Assembly (NCBI GenBank): GCA_024224665.1
Contig: JAAENG010000399.1
Span: forward strand, 1 to 33,032
Direction of reading: 5' to 3'
Origin: Chloroflexota bacterium
GTDB taxonomy: Bacteria; Chloroflexota; Anaerolineae; J102
Length of the DNA stretch: 33,032 bases
Made by a program: the position numbers and the translations under genes. This document shows positions 9,039-18,601 of this stretch, one piece after another. Positions within the stretch are counted from its first letter, which is position 1; each line of letters opens with the position of its first letter. Under the pieces are notes generated by a model. It had not been told where the DNA came from. It did no database searches and saw only the letters and a program-made list of their open reading frames with translations.

Positions 9039-10433
9039 CTACAGGTTTTCTGCTGGGGGAGCGAGAAGATCGAGTAGCGGCTGGATCGTGGCAAGCATGG
9101 GCAGTTCAAAGACGGTCTCTTCGATGGCTGCCACACGTTCTGCGAATAAAACATCACAGGCAAGCCAACGATATTTCGTCCGCAACTCGGCATCTGTCAG
9201 AGGGAAATCGGCCTCTCCGCGAAAAGTTGTATCTCCACAGGCATATGTACTGCCATCAGTCAGAGTGATCTTCGCCCGAGCCAGAAACCTGCCAGGGAAA
9301 CGTTCGGTAATATCGGGCGCCTCGATCAAGACGATTTTATCTGCCAGGCTGAGGACACGCTCGTCGTGCAGATAGTCTTCGAGCAGTTGTTTGGGTCCCA
9401 CACCTGGCCAGACTTGTTGGGATGAATCCTCATCCGAGCTGGCGAGCAAGGCAGCGGCCACGGGATAGGGAAGACTGTATTGAGCCTGTTCCGTGGTGGC
9501 TGGCCGCGGGTGAGCCAGGCGCGTGGCTTTGGCGAAAGTCTCGATCTCAATCTGTTGGATTTGTCCCACGGCAATGTTATGGTCCCGCACAAGACCCAGA
9601 ACAGCCTCAATGGCCGGTTGCGCCCACCAGCACACAGCATGGACCTTAAAACCCTGCTCCATGATCAGCCAGCGAGATGCCAGATCTTGCCAGTCAGCGG
9701 CTATTTCAGGCGCCTCTACTGTGAGGGCCGGTGCGCCCGTAAAACCCGAGGCAGCCAGCATACCCGAGCTGATCCCGGCCATTGCGCCCCATCCGCTGGC
9801 ATCCTTCAACATGGTGGGGTGATCGATACAGCGCATCATCTGAGAACGTGGGCCGTGGTATTCGGCAATGCCTAAGGCGTGGCGCGTTTGCTCAGCACTA
9901 AGACCATGTAGGCGGCTGTAGATGGCTGCGGAGGAGACCGCCCCCCAGGCGCCAGACGTGTGGTAGTCACAAGCTGTAGCGTGGAGGATTACGGCTGCGC
10001 GGCAGGCGATATCATAGCCCACCACCATGGCAGTGAGAAACGCCTCACCTGAAATGGACCGCTCTGTTGTTGCCTCTATTTGCTCGCTCACGGCCATCAC
10101 GGTTGGGAAAACGTGTACACCGGCATGTCCGAGGCTCTGGCGATAACTGTCATGGATATCCATGGCATCGATGGTCATGCCATTGGCCATGGCCGCGCCT
10201 GGGGCGCTACAGCGAGTTCCGTTTAGCAGTAACGTGGCCTGATCCCCACCAAATGCGTCCAGGGCATGCTTGTGAACGATCGGGGAAAGTAACGTTTGAC
10301 GGCCACCACACAGAGAGCCTATGACATCCAGTAAACAGAGTTGCGCCCGATACTGTACCTCCGGCGGACAGTCATGATAGGTGGTTTCGTGGATAAACTG
10401 TAGGATGTGGTCCAAATGATATTGTTTATTCAT
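9039..10433 (-). CDS. MmgE/PrpD family protein
   Basis: 464 aa; MANGMTIDAMDIHDSYRQSLGHAGVHVFPTVMAVSEQ typical of the MmgE/PrpD family. Confidence 0.88.
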   Translation of the reverse strand: MNKQYHLDHILQFIHETTYHDCPPEVQYRAQLCLLDVIGSLCGGRQTLLSPIVHKHALDAFGGDQATLLLNGTRCSAPGAAMANGMTIDAMDIHDSYRQSLGHAGVHVFPTVMAVSEQIEATTERSISGEAFLTAMVVGYDIACRAAVILHATACDYHTSGAWGAVSSAAIYSRLHGLSAEQTRHALGIAEYHGPRSQMMRCIDHPTMLKDASGWGAMAGISSGMLAASGFTGAPALTVEAPEIAADWQDLASRWLIMEQGFKVHAVCWWAQPAIEAVLGLVRDHNIAVGQIQQIEIETFAKATRLAHPRPATTEQAQYSLPYPVAAALLASSDEDSSQQVWPGVGPKQLLEDYLHDERVLSLADKIVLIEAPDITERFPGRFLARAKITLTDGSTYACGDTTFRGEADFPLTDAELRTKYRWLACDVLFAERVAAIEETVFELPMLATIQPLLDLLAPPAENL

Positions 10434-10448
10434 GGCGGAGTTCTCCCT

Positions 10449-10685
10449 CTAAAGCGTGACCTGTTGCGCCAACCTGGTCATGCGGCGCATGGCGTTGTAA
10501 TAACTATCATCCACCACCGTGAAAAAGGCGAAACCTCCCATCTTCAGGGTTTGATCTCCAAGCGCATCTAGATGTAAATGTAGCATTACGTCCGTAATCG
10601 CCTCGCGAATTGGCGCTGGTACTGAGGTGGATATAACCCAGGGTGGTATGGGGCTGGGACCAAGCATCTCGATTATTCGAATTGC
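10449..10685 (-). pseudogene. C-terminal remnant of a PhnD/phosphonate-type substrate-binding protein
   Basis: AIRIIEMLGPSPIPPWVISTSVPAPIREAITDVMLHLHLDALGDQTLKMGGFAFFTVVDDSYYNAMRRM resembles the PhnD-like C-terminus; a TAA stop lies just upstream (10686-10688) and the N-terminus is missing. Confidence 0.6.
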
Positions 10686-10725
10686 TTATCGTTTAGAATC
10701 CGTTCTGCACACCAGAGCTGTTTTA

Positions 10726-11526
10726 TCATCCGTGGTAACCGAGTTGTGAAGAGACTGTTGCTGCTGTCTTGCAAAGGGGCTGGATAAAAGTGTCGAGCGT
10801 CTCCTTCTCCATGCGAAAGGTGGGGCCGGAAATGGACACTGTTGCAATCACTTCTTGCAGATGGTTCTTGATCGGAACTGCGATATCACAGAATCCAACC
10901 TCAAACTCGCCATGCACGACGGCAAAGCCTTTGTCTCGAATCTCCGGCAAACATGCTTCCAGTTCCCGGCGATCCACGATGGTGTGTTGGGTATAGGATT
11001 GGAGATCAGATGACAGTATGGCCGCACATTGTGCGGGTGTTGAATAAGCCAGAAAGACCTTTCCGCTGGATGTACAATGGACGGGTGTACGCCGGCCGAT
11101 CCAACCCAAGTATTGGATAGATTTTGGGCTGGCCTCTCGTTCGATTATCATGCATTCGTTGCCATCGAGGACGGAAATATTGATGGTCTCACCTGTGAGT
11201 TCGGCCAGGCTGGGTAGATGTGGCTGAGCGAGACCGCGCACATCCAGGCGACCCAGGGCCACTCCTGCCAGACTGACCAAGCCCAGTCCCAGGCGATATT
11301 TACTTGTCTCGGAATTTTGGCTGACCAGTCCTTCGAACTGAAGGGTAGCAAGGATGCGCGATACGGTACTCTTGTGTAATCCAAGGTGTAGGCTAATCGC
11401 AGTGACGCCTAATTCTGGTTCCTTTTCGCTAAAACAGCGCAAGATCGCCACGGCACGTTGAATGGCCTGCACGGGCGCCGTTGTACGTGTCTGATCATCA
11501 GGTTCTGTCATCGCCAAATTAGACAT
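10726..11526 (-). CDS. IclR-family transcriptional regulator (likely start MSNLAMTEPDD at 11526)
   Basis: VQAIQRAVAILRCFSE..LGVTAISLHLGLHKSTVSRILATLQFEGLV..YRLG N-terminal HTH; effector domain with EREASPKSIQYLGWIGRRTPVHCTSSGKVFLA. Confidence 0.92.
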   Translation of the reverse strand: MSNLAMTEPDDQTRTTAPVQAIQRAVAILRCFSEKEPELGVTAISLHLGLHKSTVSRILATLQFEGLVSQNSETSKYRLGLGLVSLAGVALGRLDVRGLAQPHLPSLAELTGETINISVLDGNECMIIEREASPKSIQYLGWIGRRTPVHCTSSGKVFLAYSTPAQCAAILSSDLQSYTQHTIVDRRELEACLPEIRDKGFAVVHGEFEVGFCDIAVPIKNHLQEVIATVSISGPTFRMEKETLDTFIQPLCKTAATVSSQLGYHG

Positions 11527-11530
11527 TCGC

Positions 11531-13006
11531 CTATCTGGCCAAAATGCGGTCGATTTCCTGATCGACATCAGCCGGTAGCATCTCAACCCTGTGGTTATTT
11601 ATGATGGAAATGGTGGTCCTACGAACACGCGCCAGCACGTCTTCGGCGCCCTGTTCGCGCCATTTCCCGATCCGCTGTCTGTCGAAGTGTTCGGGCAGCC
11701 ACAGTTCTCGCCAGTGGCTCATGGTGTGTTCGTGGCTGAGAAACTCACCCCCGGGTCCTACATCGTCGATGACGTCCAAGGCCAGGGCCTCCTCGTCGAC
11801 GCGCACACCCTGCATGAAGCGGCGGGTTTGCGAGATCATTTCGTTGGTGAGCACCATCATTTCCGGCGAGTTCGTGAGCCCGCTTTCGAGGTAGCCGACG
11901 TCATGATTGAGATTGGTCCTGGCCAGGAGTGCGGTCTGCACCGAGAATTGAGCATCAACCGCAGCCTGGGCATCGGGAAGTTTGCTATCGCTGTGGCCGC
12001 CATAGCCCCAGCATGGCAGTCCATAAAAGCGCGCCATCTCGGCTGCCATCACGCGCGCCAGTTGGAATTCAGGCGCGCCGTAAACACTGATCATCTCCTT
12101 CATGTCCAGGTGATGCACGCCATGCCCATACAGGAAGGGCGCACCGGAGTTCATGGCCTGGTGCATCACCAGCCCACTCAGCATTTCGGCGTTGCCCAAG
12201 GTCACTGCGCCTGCCAGTGTGATGGGCGCCGTACCACCCATCATGGGCGCGGGCGAGTGGGTGACGGGAATGGAATGTTTGGCTGCAAAGAGCAGTTTGT
12301 CGACCGCTTCGAGGGCGTGTTGCAGAGGAGTGGTCGGTTCAGAGTAGAGCAGTAAGGTGGGATATCGCGAGAGCGACTGCATACCGCCTGCCACGGCGGC
12401 CGCCATCTCTGCGATCGCCTGGATGTCCGCTAAGTCATCGCAGACGAACACGATCGGTTTGGTGGTGTTACGGAGCATGCAGGCGAACTGGCGCCGGAAA
12501 TAGCGTTCGGTAGGCACGTCTCTGGGGATGCCCACCGACATGACAAACCCGATCTCAGGCAGGGCATCGCATACACGAATGCAATCTGCTACATCACAGA
12601 GCATAAAGTCCCGGTGCTGGCCTGTTTTCGGATCCATGTAGCGCAGAGTATCTGAGCCTGGCCCGAAATAGACCTGTTCCCCATCCAACGTCACTGCCAC
12701 CTGATCGCTCCCGCGGCGGTAGAGATTAAAGTGACTTGGGGCCGTGGCCAGAGATGATTCGATTACGGAGGGGGCGAGTTTCGCCAGATTGCCCTCGATC
12801 CGTGCGCCTGCTCCGTGCAGTAGCTCAAGCCCCTCTTCGTGAAATACTTCAACGCCCGTACGGCGCAAGATCTCGCACGAGGCCCGGTGGATCTGCAGGC
12901 AATGGCTTCGTTCCAGCATGTGCAGTCGAGGGCGGATGCGCGGCAGATCGGGGAGAGTGGCTGCCACAGCGGTGGTTGGGCGGCGATCACGTCGACGACG
13001 TTTCAT
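11531..13006 (-). CDS. MttB/COG5598-family methyltransferase (copy C), no internal amber codon
   Basis: 491 aa; VYFGPGSDTLRYMDPKTGQ, GTAPITLAGAVTLGNAEMLSGLV, YGLPCWGYGGHSDSKLPDAQAA, NHDVGYLESGLTNSPEMMVL. Confidence 0.92.
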   Translation of the reverse strand: MKRRRRDRRPTTAVAATLPDLPRIRPRLHMLERSHCLQIHRASCEILRRTGVEVFHEEGLELLHGAGARIEGNLAKLAPSVIESSLATAPSHFNLYRRGSDQVAVTLDGEQVYFGPGSDTLRYMDPKTGQHRDFMLCDVADCIRVCDALPEIGFVMSVGIPRDVPTERYFRRQFACMLRNTTKPIVFVCDDLADIQAIAEMAAAVAGGMQSLSRYPTLLLYSEPTTPLQHALEAVDKLLFAAKHSIPVTHSPAPMMGGTAPITLAGAVTLGNAEMLSGLVMHQAMNSGAPFLYGHGVHHLDMKEMISVYGAPEFQLARVMAAEMARFYGLPCWGYGGHSDSKLPDAQAAVDAQFSVQTALLARTNLNHDVGYLESGLTNSPEMMVLTNEMISQTRRFMQGVRVDEEALALDVIDDVGPGGEFLSHEHTMSHWRELWLPEHFDRQRIGKWREQGAEDVLARVRRTTISIINNHRVEMLPADVDQEIDRILAR

Positions 13007-13453
13007 GGAAGGCTTGCTCCTGCAGGATGGCTATGACCGTTGTTTGGACCTGTGTCTTGTGTCGGAGTCTGAGCACCTTCATTTGCCATCGCTACCGATG
13101 CCATCGCTCCACACACCTACAATGTTCTATGCTGTACTTGCAGTGCGTTTGTTTACTCGTTCAAAGTTATAGCTCGTGCTCAAGGTGACATCAGCACACA
13201 CAAGGTGTTGCATATTATGAAACTATGTTGCAAAGTTTTGTATTCTTATTGTAAGCGTACTTGTTGTGATGGTCAAATGGGATACTTAGCGTCTACTTGA
13301 TGCATCTCTCATCGATAGCAAAAAGGGAAAGCCGCGCCTTGCGTTCAATTGGAGGGATGGAGGCGCGTGTGTGGATACCGAAGGTTCAGGATATCGGGAT
13401 AACGTTTGTGTTATGAAAACTTGGCGCCTGCCCCTTCGCCCCGGTGCCGAGTG

Positions 13454-13840
13454 CTAGCTGGTAACGGTATTCGCCTTGAACCAAGCGGTAATCGTCTCTT
13501 GCGATGGGCGGTCATTAGCCACGGACCAGACGAAACTTTCCAAGGCATCATTGCTGCATGTCAGGCGCAAACCGTTCTGTAGTAGGAACAAAGAGGTTGC
13601 CGTGATCGCGGTGCGCTTGTTGCCGTCGACAAAGGGATGATTATTCGTTAGTGATTCCATCAGAGCTGCTGCTTTGGCGAACAGAGTTGGATAAAGATCT
13701 TGACCATCAAATGTCACTTTGGGGCGAGCCACTGCTGATTCCAGTAATCCCAGATCTCTGATGCCATATTCGCCGCCAGTGGCGTCGATGAGACGGGCAT
13801 GAATGAATAATACCTGCTGCGCCGTCAGAAAGAGCGTCAT
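13454..13840 (-). CDS. Doc/Fic-family death-on-curing toxin
   Basis: 128 aa; canonical HPFVDGNKRTA Fic/Doc motif; overlaps the upstream antitoxin ORF by 4 nt. Confidence 0.9.
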   Translation of the reverse strand: MTLFLTAQQVLFIHARLIDATGGEYGIRDLGLLESAVARPKVTFDGQDLYPTLFAKAAALMESLTNNHPFVDGNKRTAITATSLFLLQNGLRLTCSNDALESFVWSVANDRPSQETITAWFKANTVTS

Positions 13841-14076
13841 TTTGCCAGTGCTTCAAGGGCAGGGCGATAGCGCTCAATGAAATCATCCAACTGCTGCGCG
13901 AAGGCGATCTCGATGTCAACCAGTTCGGATTCGGAAGGGGCAATGATGATGTGACCTTGTACACGGTCCACCTTCACAGACACCTCACTACCTTCCTTAA
14001 GTCCAATGTGCTGAATCGAATCTTTGGGTAGGGAGATTACCAGGCTGTTGCCGGTTTTGAAGATTTTCCTGACCAT
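13837..14076 (-). CDS. AbrB/MazE-like antitoxin
   Basis: 79 aa; RKIFKTGNSLVISLPKDSIQHIGLKEGSEVSVKVD, SpoVT-AbrB swapped-hairpin pattern; C-terminus DDFIERYRPALEALAK. Confidence 0.85.
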   Translation of the reverse strand: MVRKIFKTGNSLVISLPKDSIQHIGLKEGSEVSVKVDRVQGHIIIAPSESELVDIEIAFAQQLDDFIERYRPALEALAK

Positions 14077-14222
14077 TGTGGCTCCAGTTTGTGCGTACAG
14101 TGTACTAACGTATTTGAATTATGCCCAGTTCAGGCGGCTAGACAAGGTTTCTTGACACGACTGACCGACCAGGTATTATGGATAACCCATCCCAAAGGTT
14201 TGTCCCATCTCATCCACCAAGG

Positions 14223-15500
14223 TCAGGGATTTGCCGCTACTTGCCAGGCGGCGAGGGTCCTGGCCATTTCCGTGTAGAGTGCGCCTAATCCTGTCTGGTC
14301 AACGGTGTCGACGGCCGCTCCCACAAAGGCGGGTCTGGTTGCGAGGGCGATGTGGGCCAGCATGCGCAGGAAGCGTGGCGTGGCGCCGGCCTCTGCCGTC
14401 AGCAAGACCTCTAAACCCCGTTCATGACAGGCGGAAACGGTTTCGATGATCTGGTGAAGGCTGCCGATGGCGGAACCATTGATATGCAGGGATTGCAGCC
14501 CGGTGGTCTCGGCCATGGTCGCTGCCTGAGCTGCCGAAAAGATCTCGCCCGCCACCAGGGTGACGTTCATATTACGAAAGCGCAGGAAATCCCGTAGCTC
14601 TCGCAATAAAGCCGCTGATTCGGGGCCGGCGTTGCCGGAGATATTCTCGATCCTCAGGGGAAGTGGCTTCGCTGCTTGTTCCAATCCTGCCAGGGCTCCG
14701 AGCAACTTACCGCTCTGCCCCGCATACAGTTCTGCCATACCACCGCGCACATCGACGTGAATGTGGGGCGTCGCCTCGGGTTGGACTTTTTGCAGATGTG
14801 ATCGCACACCTCGTACAAAGCGCTGGAGGATGTGACAATCTTCTCCCAGAACCTGTACTGGCTCCCCCTCCGGTACCTGGTACCCGACCGTTGCAATCGT
14901 CCGACCAATAGCTTGCAATGACTGCAGGGGGGCGTGAGTGTCGATCCGGGCATGCAAGGGCAGGGTGGCTTCGGCCGGCGCCAGACCATACGCTTCCGCG
15001 ACGTACTCTGCCACCGTAAACTGGCGTGGGTGGGCGGCGGCGCTCAAGATCGCCTGCTCCAGGCAAGAGCGCAAGGCCGGGCGCAGGGGGAATGGTGGGT
15101 TCACGCCAGGAGTTGGGGATACATTTGCCGCCGGGCGCAGTTTGCCGGTAAACAGGTCCCGGCGAGAAATCGCTTGTAGCGAGGGTGGTGTTGCGGCCTC
15201 GGGTTGCTCGTTACCATCTGGCAGTGAGGCGCTGAGATCGCCGATAAGCAAGGCCAGGTCGGGGAAGCTGGTGAGTGGCCGCCCAATCAGTGCCGGCGCC
15301 AGCCTCTCCAGCAGCCAATCCTCGATACCGGCGACTTCACCTTCGCTCAACGGACGCGTCCAGGTATGATCTCCCCAATAAGCTGGTACGCTACGCTCTC
15401 CCGCCAACACGATGCCTACCGAAATCGAAGCAATCACGCCGCCGGCAGTGCGCTGCAATCCAGGTATGAAAAGCAATTTTTCGATCAGAGGCGAAGGCAT
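14223..15500 (-). CDS. Methylaspartate ammonia-lyase-like enolase-superfamily protein with altered catalytic residues
   Basis: Probable start MPSPLIEKLLFIPGLQ at 15500. HIHVDVRGGMAELY, AKPLPLRIENISG, LRDFLRFRNMNVTLVAGE and LQSLHINGSAIGSL align with MAL HIDVYGT, AKPFxLRIEGP, LRAELxxRGVDxELVADE and MVQIKTPDLGG. Confidence 0.65.
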   Translation of the reverse strand: MPSPLIEKLLFIPGLQRTAGGVIASISVGIVLAGERSVPAYWGDHTWTRPLSEGEVAGIEDWLLERLAPALIGRPLTSFPDLALLIGDLSASLPDGNEQPEAATPPSLQAISRRDLFTGKLRPAANVSPTPGVNPPFPLRPALRSCLEQAILSAAAHPRQFTVAEYVAEAYGLAPAEATLPLHARIDTHAPLQSLQAIGRTIATVGYQVPEGEPVQVLGEDCHILQRFVRGVRSHLQKVQPEATPHIHVDVRGGMAELYAGQSGKLLGALAGLEQAAKPLPLRIENISGNAGPESAALLRELRDFLRFRNMNVTLVAGEIFSAAQAATMAETTGLQSLHINGSAIGSLHQIIETVSACHERGLEVLLTAEAGATPRFLRMLAHIALATRPAFVGAAVDTVDQTGLGALYTEMARTLAAWQVAANP

Positions 15501-15623
15501 CAGCAAGGTCGGACTGGCGGGTGTGCTGTCAGGGTTAGTTCTGATCGATCCACAACGCAAGGAACACGAGGGCCGGGTCGTGTCCCTTGCCACAAGTTCA
15601 TATTAGATGAGCGTTCGTTTCTG

Positions 15624-16280
15624 TCAGACCACGCTACGCATATCGATGATTTCTTGGTCTGGGATCTGGCCTAGAACGCCTTGCACCTCTGCCAAGGTGA
15701 CGCCCGGGATTTTCAGCACCAGGTCATAGGAATCAGGTTGTTTACGGGGGGGGAAGCTGCCGATACCCATCACACCCCAGCCCTGTTCCGAGATGGCGGA
15801 CATCACCTTGTTGAACTCACCCTTTCGATTTGGCATTCGCACGGTGACACGCACGCCCTCGGCCGGTAGACCCAACATCATCTGAAAGGATTTCAGAAGA
15901 TCGGTTTCGGTGATGATGCCGACCACGACATCCTCTCGGATAACCGGCAGGCAACCGATCTTGTGATCCGTCATCAGCCTGGCTGCGCGCTCAACCGTCT
16001 TGTTTGGTTCGACGGTCTTCACAAGTTCAGCTTTGAGCATGATCTGCTTCGCCGTTGTTTCTGTGAGACGTCGCGAGATCTCCCAGATATTGAGGCTGCC
16101 CAACTCATCAGGTTTCAAGGCCAAACGCTGGCGGGTGATCAGCCCCTCCAGATGTTTACCGCTGCCGGCGACAGGCACGTGGCGAATGTGGTTTTCGGCC
16201 ATGATCTTCTGCGCTTCAGCCGCAGGTGTTTGGGGCGAGATCATGATGGGATGACGTGTCATGCAGTCTTTGACCAGCAT
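15624..16280 (-). CDS. CBS-pair plus ACT-domain protein (AcuB-like)
   Basis: MLVKDCMTRHPIMISPQTPAAEAQKIMAENHIRHVPV, second CBS (AARLMTDHKIGCLPVIREDVVVGIITETDLL), then an ACT-like C-terminus VRVTVRMPNRKGEFNKVMSAISEQG. Confidence 0.85.
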   Translation of the reverse strand: MLVKDCMTRHPIMISPQTPAAEAQKIMAENHIRHVPVAGSGKHLEGLITRQRLALKPDELGSLNIWEISRRLTETTAKQIMLKAELVKTVEPNKTVERAARLMTDHKIGCLPVIREDVVVGIITETDLLKSFQMMLGLPAEGVRVTVRMPNRKGEFNKVMSAISEQGWGVMGIGSFPPRKQPDSYDLVLKIPGVTLAEVQGVLGQIPDQEIIDMRSVV

Positions 16281-16284
16281 CGTA

Positions 16285-18417
16285 TTAGTCCTCTTTCACT
16301 TGAGTGATGACAGGGTCGAACGTATTTAATGTCTCGAGAGGGATATGGCAAAAAATGCGGTGGCCGCTCTCAATCTGGCGCCAGGGGGGTAGTTCCTGTT
16401 CGCAGATCTTACCTTCATCAGGTAGAAGATGGCGCCGCGGGCAGCGAGTGTGGAAACGGCATCCGCTGGGCGGGCTGATGGCGCTGGGCACATTGCCTTC
16501 CAAGCGGATATGTTTTTGCTGCACGGTGGGATCGGGGATGGGAACGGCGGAGAGCAAGGCCTCGGTGTAGGGATGGTAGGGAGGGGCATATATCGCATCG
16601 GCAGGTCCGATCTCCATGATCTGCCCCAGGTACATGACAGCGACGTCATCTGAGAAAAAGCGCACCACACTGAGGTCATGGGCAATGAAGATCATGGTTG
16701 TACCCACATCGCTCTGAACCTCGAGCAGCAGGTTGAGGATGGCTGCCTGCACCGAGACATCGAGAGCACTGACCGGCTCGTCGCAGAGGACGAGATCAGG
16801 CCGGCTGGCTAAGGCTCTGGCAATGCCGACGCGTTGTTTTTCGCCACCACTAAGCTGGCGAGGCAGACGGTCGTAGTAGTTTTCTCCCAGGCGCATCTCC
16901 TGCAATAGTTTGATAACCTCGCCCCGAACCTGCTCTTTGGGCACGGTGCCGAAACGAATCATAGGGCGGCCGATCTGATCCCCAACCGTGTAGGCAGGGT
17001 TCATGGTGGAGTCAGGATTTTGGAAAACCATCTGCAACTCTTGGATGAGCAGGTTGTCGCGCCCCGATAGGTCACCGGTGATGTCAAAACCCAGGAACTG
17101 TGCTTCGCCTGCGGTGCTCTCTTCCAGCCCGATCAAGGTCTTGATTAGCGTGCTCTTGCCACAACCGGACTCACCCACCACACCCAGCGTCTTACCCCGC
17201 CTCACCGTAAAGCTGGCATCCTCGACCGCTTTTACATGCCGTTTTTCAGTTCTACCGAGCACATCCCTCAACGAACTGCCCTGCACATCATAATATTTTT
17301 TCAAGCCGTCCACAACCAGGATTGGCTCGGCTTCGCCGTTACCCGCAGTCAAAGTGGGGAGTTCGAGTTCTTCCGGAGGCGTCCATAGGGCGGGATCGAT
17401 ATCTTCGGCAAAGTGACAACGTACGGCAACACCATTGGGCATACTACGAATTTGCGGCCGCTCTTCCAGGCAGCGGTCTTGAGTATAATCGCAGCGCGGG
17501 TTGAAAACACAACCAACAGGTCGGTTGGCCGGGGGTGGTACTCGGCCGATGATAGGATAGAGGATACTGCTGGCTTTGTCTGCGCCCAGTTTGGGCACGC
17601 AGCGCATCAGTCCCTGGGTGTAAGGATGTTGCGGTCTCTTGTAAATCTGCTCCACTGTTCCCCGTTCGACCATCTCTCCGGCATACATCACGCCCACCTG
17701 GTTACAAACCCGGGCGACGACGCCAAGATTGTGAGTGATGTACATGATGGCTGTGTCGAAATCCCGACGCAGTTCGGCGATGAGGTCGAGTACTGCCGCC
17801 TCTACCGTTACGTCGAGGGCTGTTGTAGGCTCATCCATAATAAGCAGGGCTGGATTGTTTAGCAAGGCCATGGCAATCACCACGCGTTGCTGTTGGCCGC
17901 CCGATATCTGGTGAGGATAACGCTTCATGACATTGGCGGCATCGGGCATGTAGACCCGCTCCAGCATCTCCACGCAGCGTTTAGCCGCGTCATCATCACT
18001 CATCCCCCTGTGAACTGTGAGCACTTCCTTCATCTGGTCGCCCAAGCGCATGGAGGGGTTCAGTGCCTGCATCGGATCCTGATAGACCATGGCGATCTGG
18101 TCACCCCGCAGTTGCCGCAGTTCCTCGCCGCCCTTACCCACCAGTTCCTGGCCCAGGAATTTGATAGATCCCCGTTTCACATAGCCGTTGGCGCCCAAGA
18201 AATTGACAATAGCCCAGGCTACCGTGCTCTTGCCACAGCCCGATTCGCCGACGATGCCATAGGATTCGCCGCGGTTGATCTCAAAGGAGACGTTTTGCAC
18301 GGCCTCGATCTCGCCGCCACGCACTTTATAGGCGACCGCAAGATCCTCAAGTTTGAGTACGGGGCCTACCTTGCTGACATCCTCGGTTACGCTCCAATCC
18401 ACTGTTGTTTCAGCCAT
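16285..18417 (-). CDS. Oligopeptide-type ABC transporter, two fused ATPase domains (DppD-DppF-like)
   Basis: 710 aa; two Walker A (GESGCGKST), two signature motifs ([18 protein letters not shown]), two oligopeptide C-terminal CxF/Cxx motifs. Confidence 0.95.
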   Translation of the reverse strand: MAETTVDWSVTEDVSKVGPVLKLEDLAVAYKVRGGEIEAVQNVSFEINRGESYGIVGESGCGKSTVAWAIVNFLGANGYVKRGSIKFLGQELVGKGGEELRQLRGDQIAMVYQDPMQALNPSMRLGDQMKEVLTVHRGMSDDDAAKRCVEMLERVYMPDAANVMKRYPHQISGGQQQRVVIAMALLNNPALLIMDEPTTALDVTVEAAVLDLIAELRRDFDTAIMYITHNLGVVARVCNQVGVMYAGEMVERGTVEQIYKRPQHPYTQGLMRCVPKLGADKASSILYPIIGRVPPPANRPVGCVFNPRCDYTQDRCLEERPQIRSMPNGVAVRCHFAEDIDPALWTPPEELELPTLTAGNGEAEPILVVDGLKKYYDVQGSSLRDVLGRTEKRHVKAVEDASFTVRRGKTLGVVGESGCGKSTLIKTLIGLEESTAGEAQFLGFDITGDLSGRDNLLIQELQMVFQNPDSTMNPAYTVGDQIGRPMIRFGTVPKEQVRGEVIKLLQEMRLGENYYDRLPRQLSGGEKQRVGIARALASRPDLVLCDEPVSALDVSVQAAILNLLLEVQSDVGTTMIFIAHDLSVVRFFSDDVAVMYLGQIMEIGPADAIYAPPYHPYTEALLSAVPIPDPTVQQKHIRLEGNVPSAISPPSGCRFHTRCPRRHLLPDEGKICEQELPPWRQIESGHRIFCHIPLETLNTFDPVITQVKED

Positions 18418-18426
18418 AGAGACTCC

Positions 18427-18570
18427 TCAGTGACTCATTTGATTTGCTTTTCGGTTTGCTGGGCAGGGTTGACATTTGAGATTATCGATTGAAATCGTGG
18501 TCTGTGAGACAGGTGGCCGCAGGCCAGCCAACGCTGAAAAGGCAATCTGCACCCTGATTAGTCCCTCCAT
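18427..18570 (-). CDS. Possible small ORF (47 aa) between permease and ATPase genes
   Basis: MEGLIRVQIAFSALAGLRPPVSQTTISIDNLKCQPCPANRKANQMSH*, fills the 18418-18601 gap; no clear SD. Weak. Confidence 0.2.
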   Translation of the reverse strand: MEGLIRVQIAFSALAGLRPPVSQTTISIDNLKCQPCPANRKANQMSH

Positions 18571-18601
18571 GCAGGTGAACAGGCCGCCGATCTGATAACA
18601 G

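Noticed and set aside
11591-12355. 254-aa plus-strand ORF antisense to MttB copy C
   Set aside because: Shadow ORF of a well-supported gene; no recognisable motifs or start signal.
12736-13188. 150-aa plus-strand ORF near the MttB copy C start
   Set aside because: Largely antisense to copy C; no family resemblance and no SD.
13200-13260. TTGCA...TGCAA half-sites upstream of MttB copy C as an operator
   Set aside because: Only 5-bp arms with a 16-nt gap in AT-rich DNA; expected by chance.
13421-13450. Hairpin-like CTTGGCGCC...GGTGCCGAG downstream of the Doc gene as its terminator
   Set aside because: On the transcribed minus strand it has two A-C mismatches and only four Us; it pairs fully only in plus-strand RNA, where no gene is supported.
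17887-18492. 201-aa plus-strand ORF antisense to the ABC ATPase gene
   Set aside because: Composition is that of an antisense shadow; the opposite strand has clear Walker A and other ATPase motifs.
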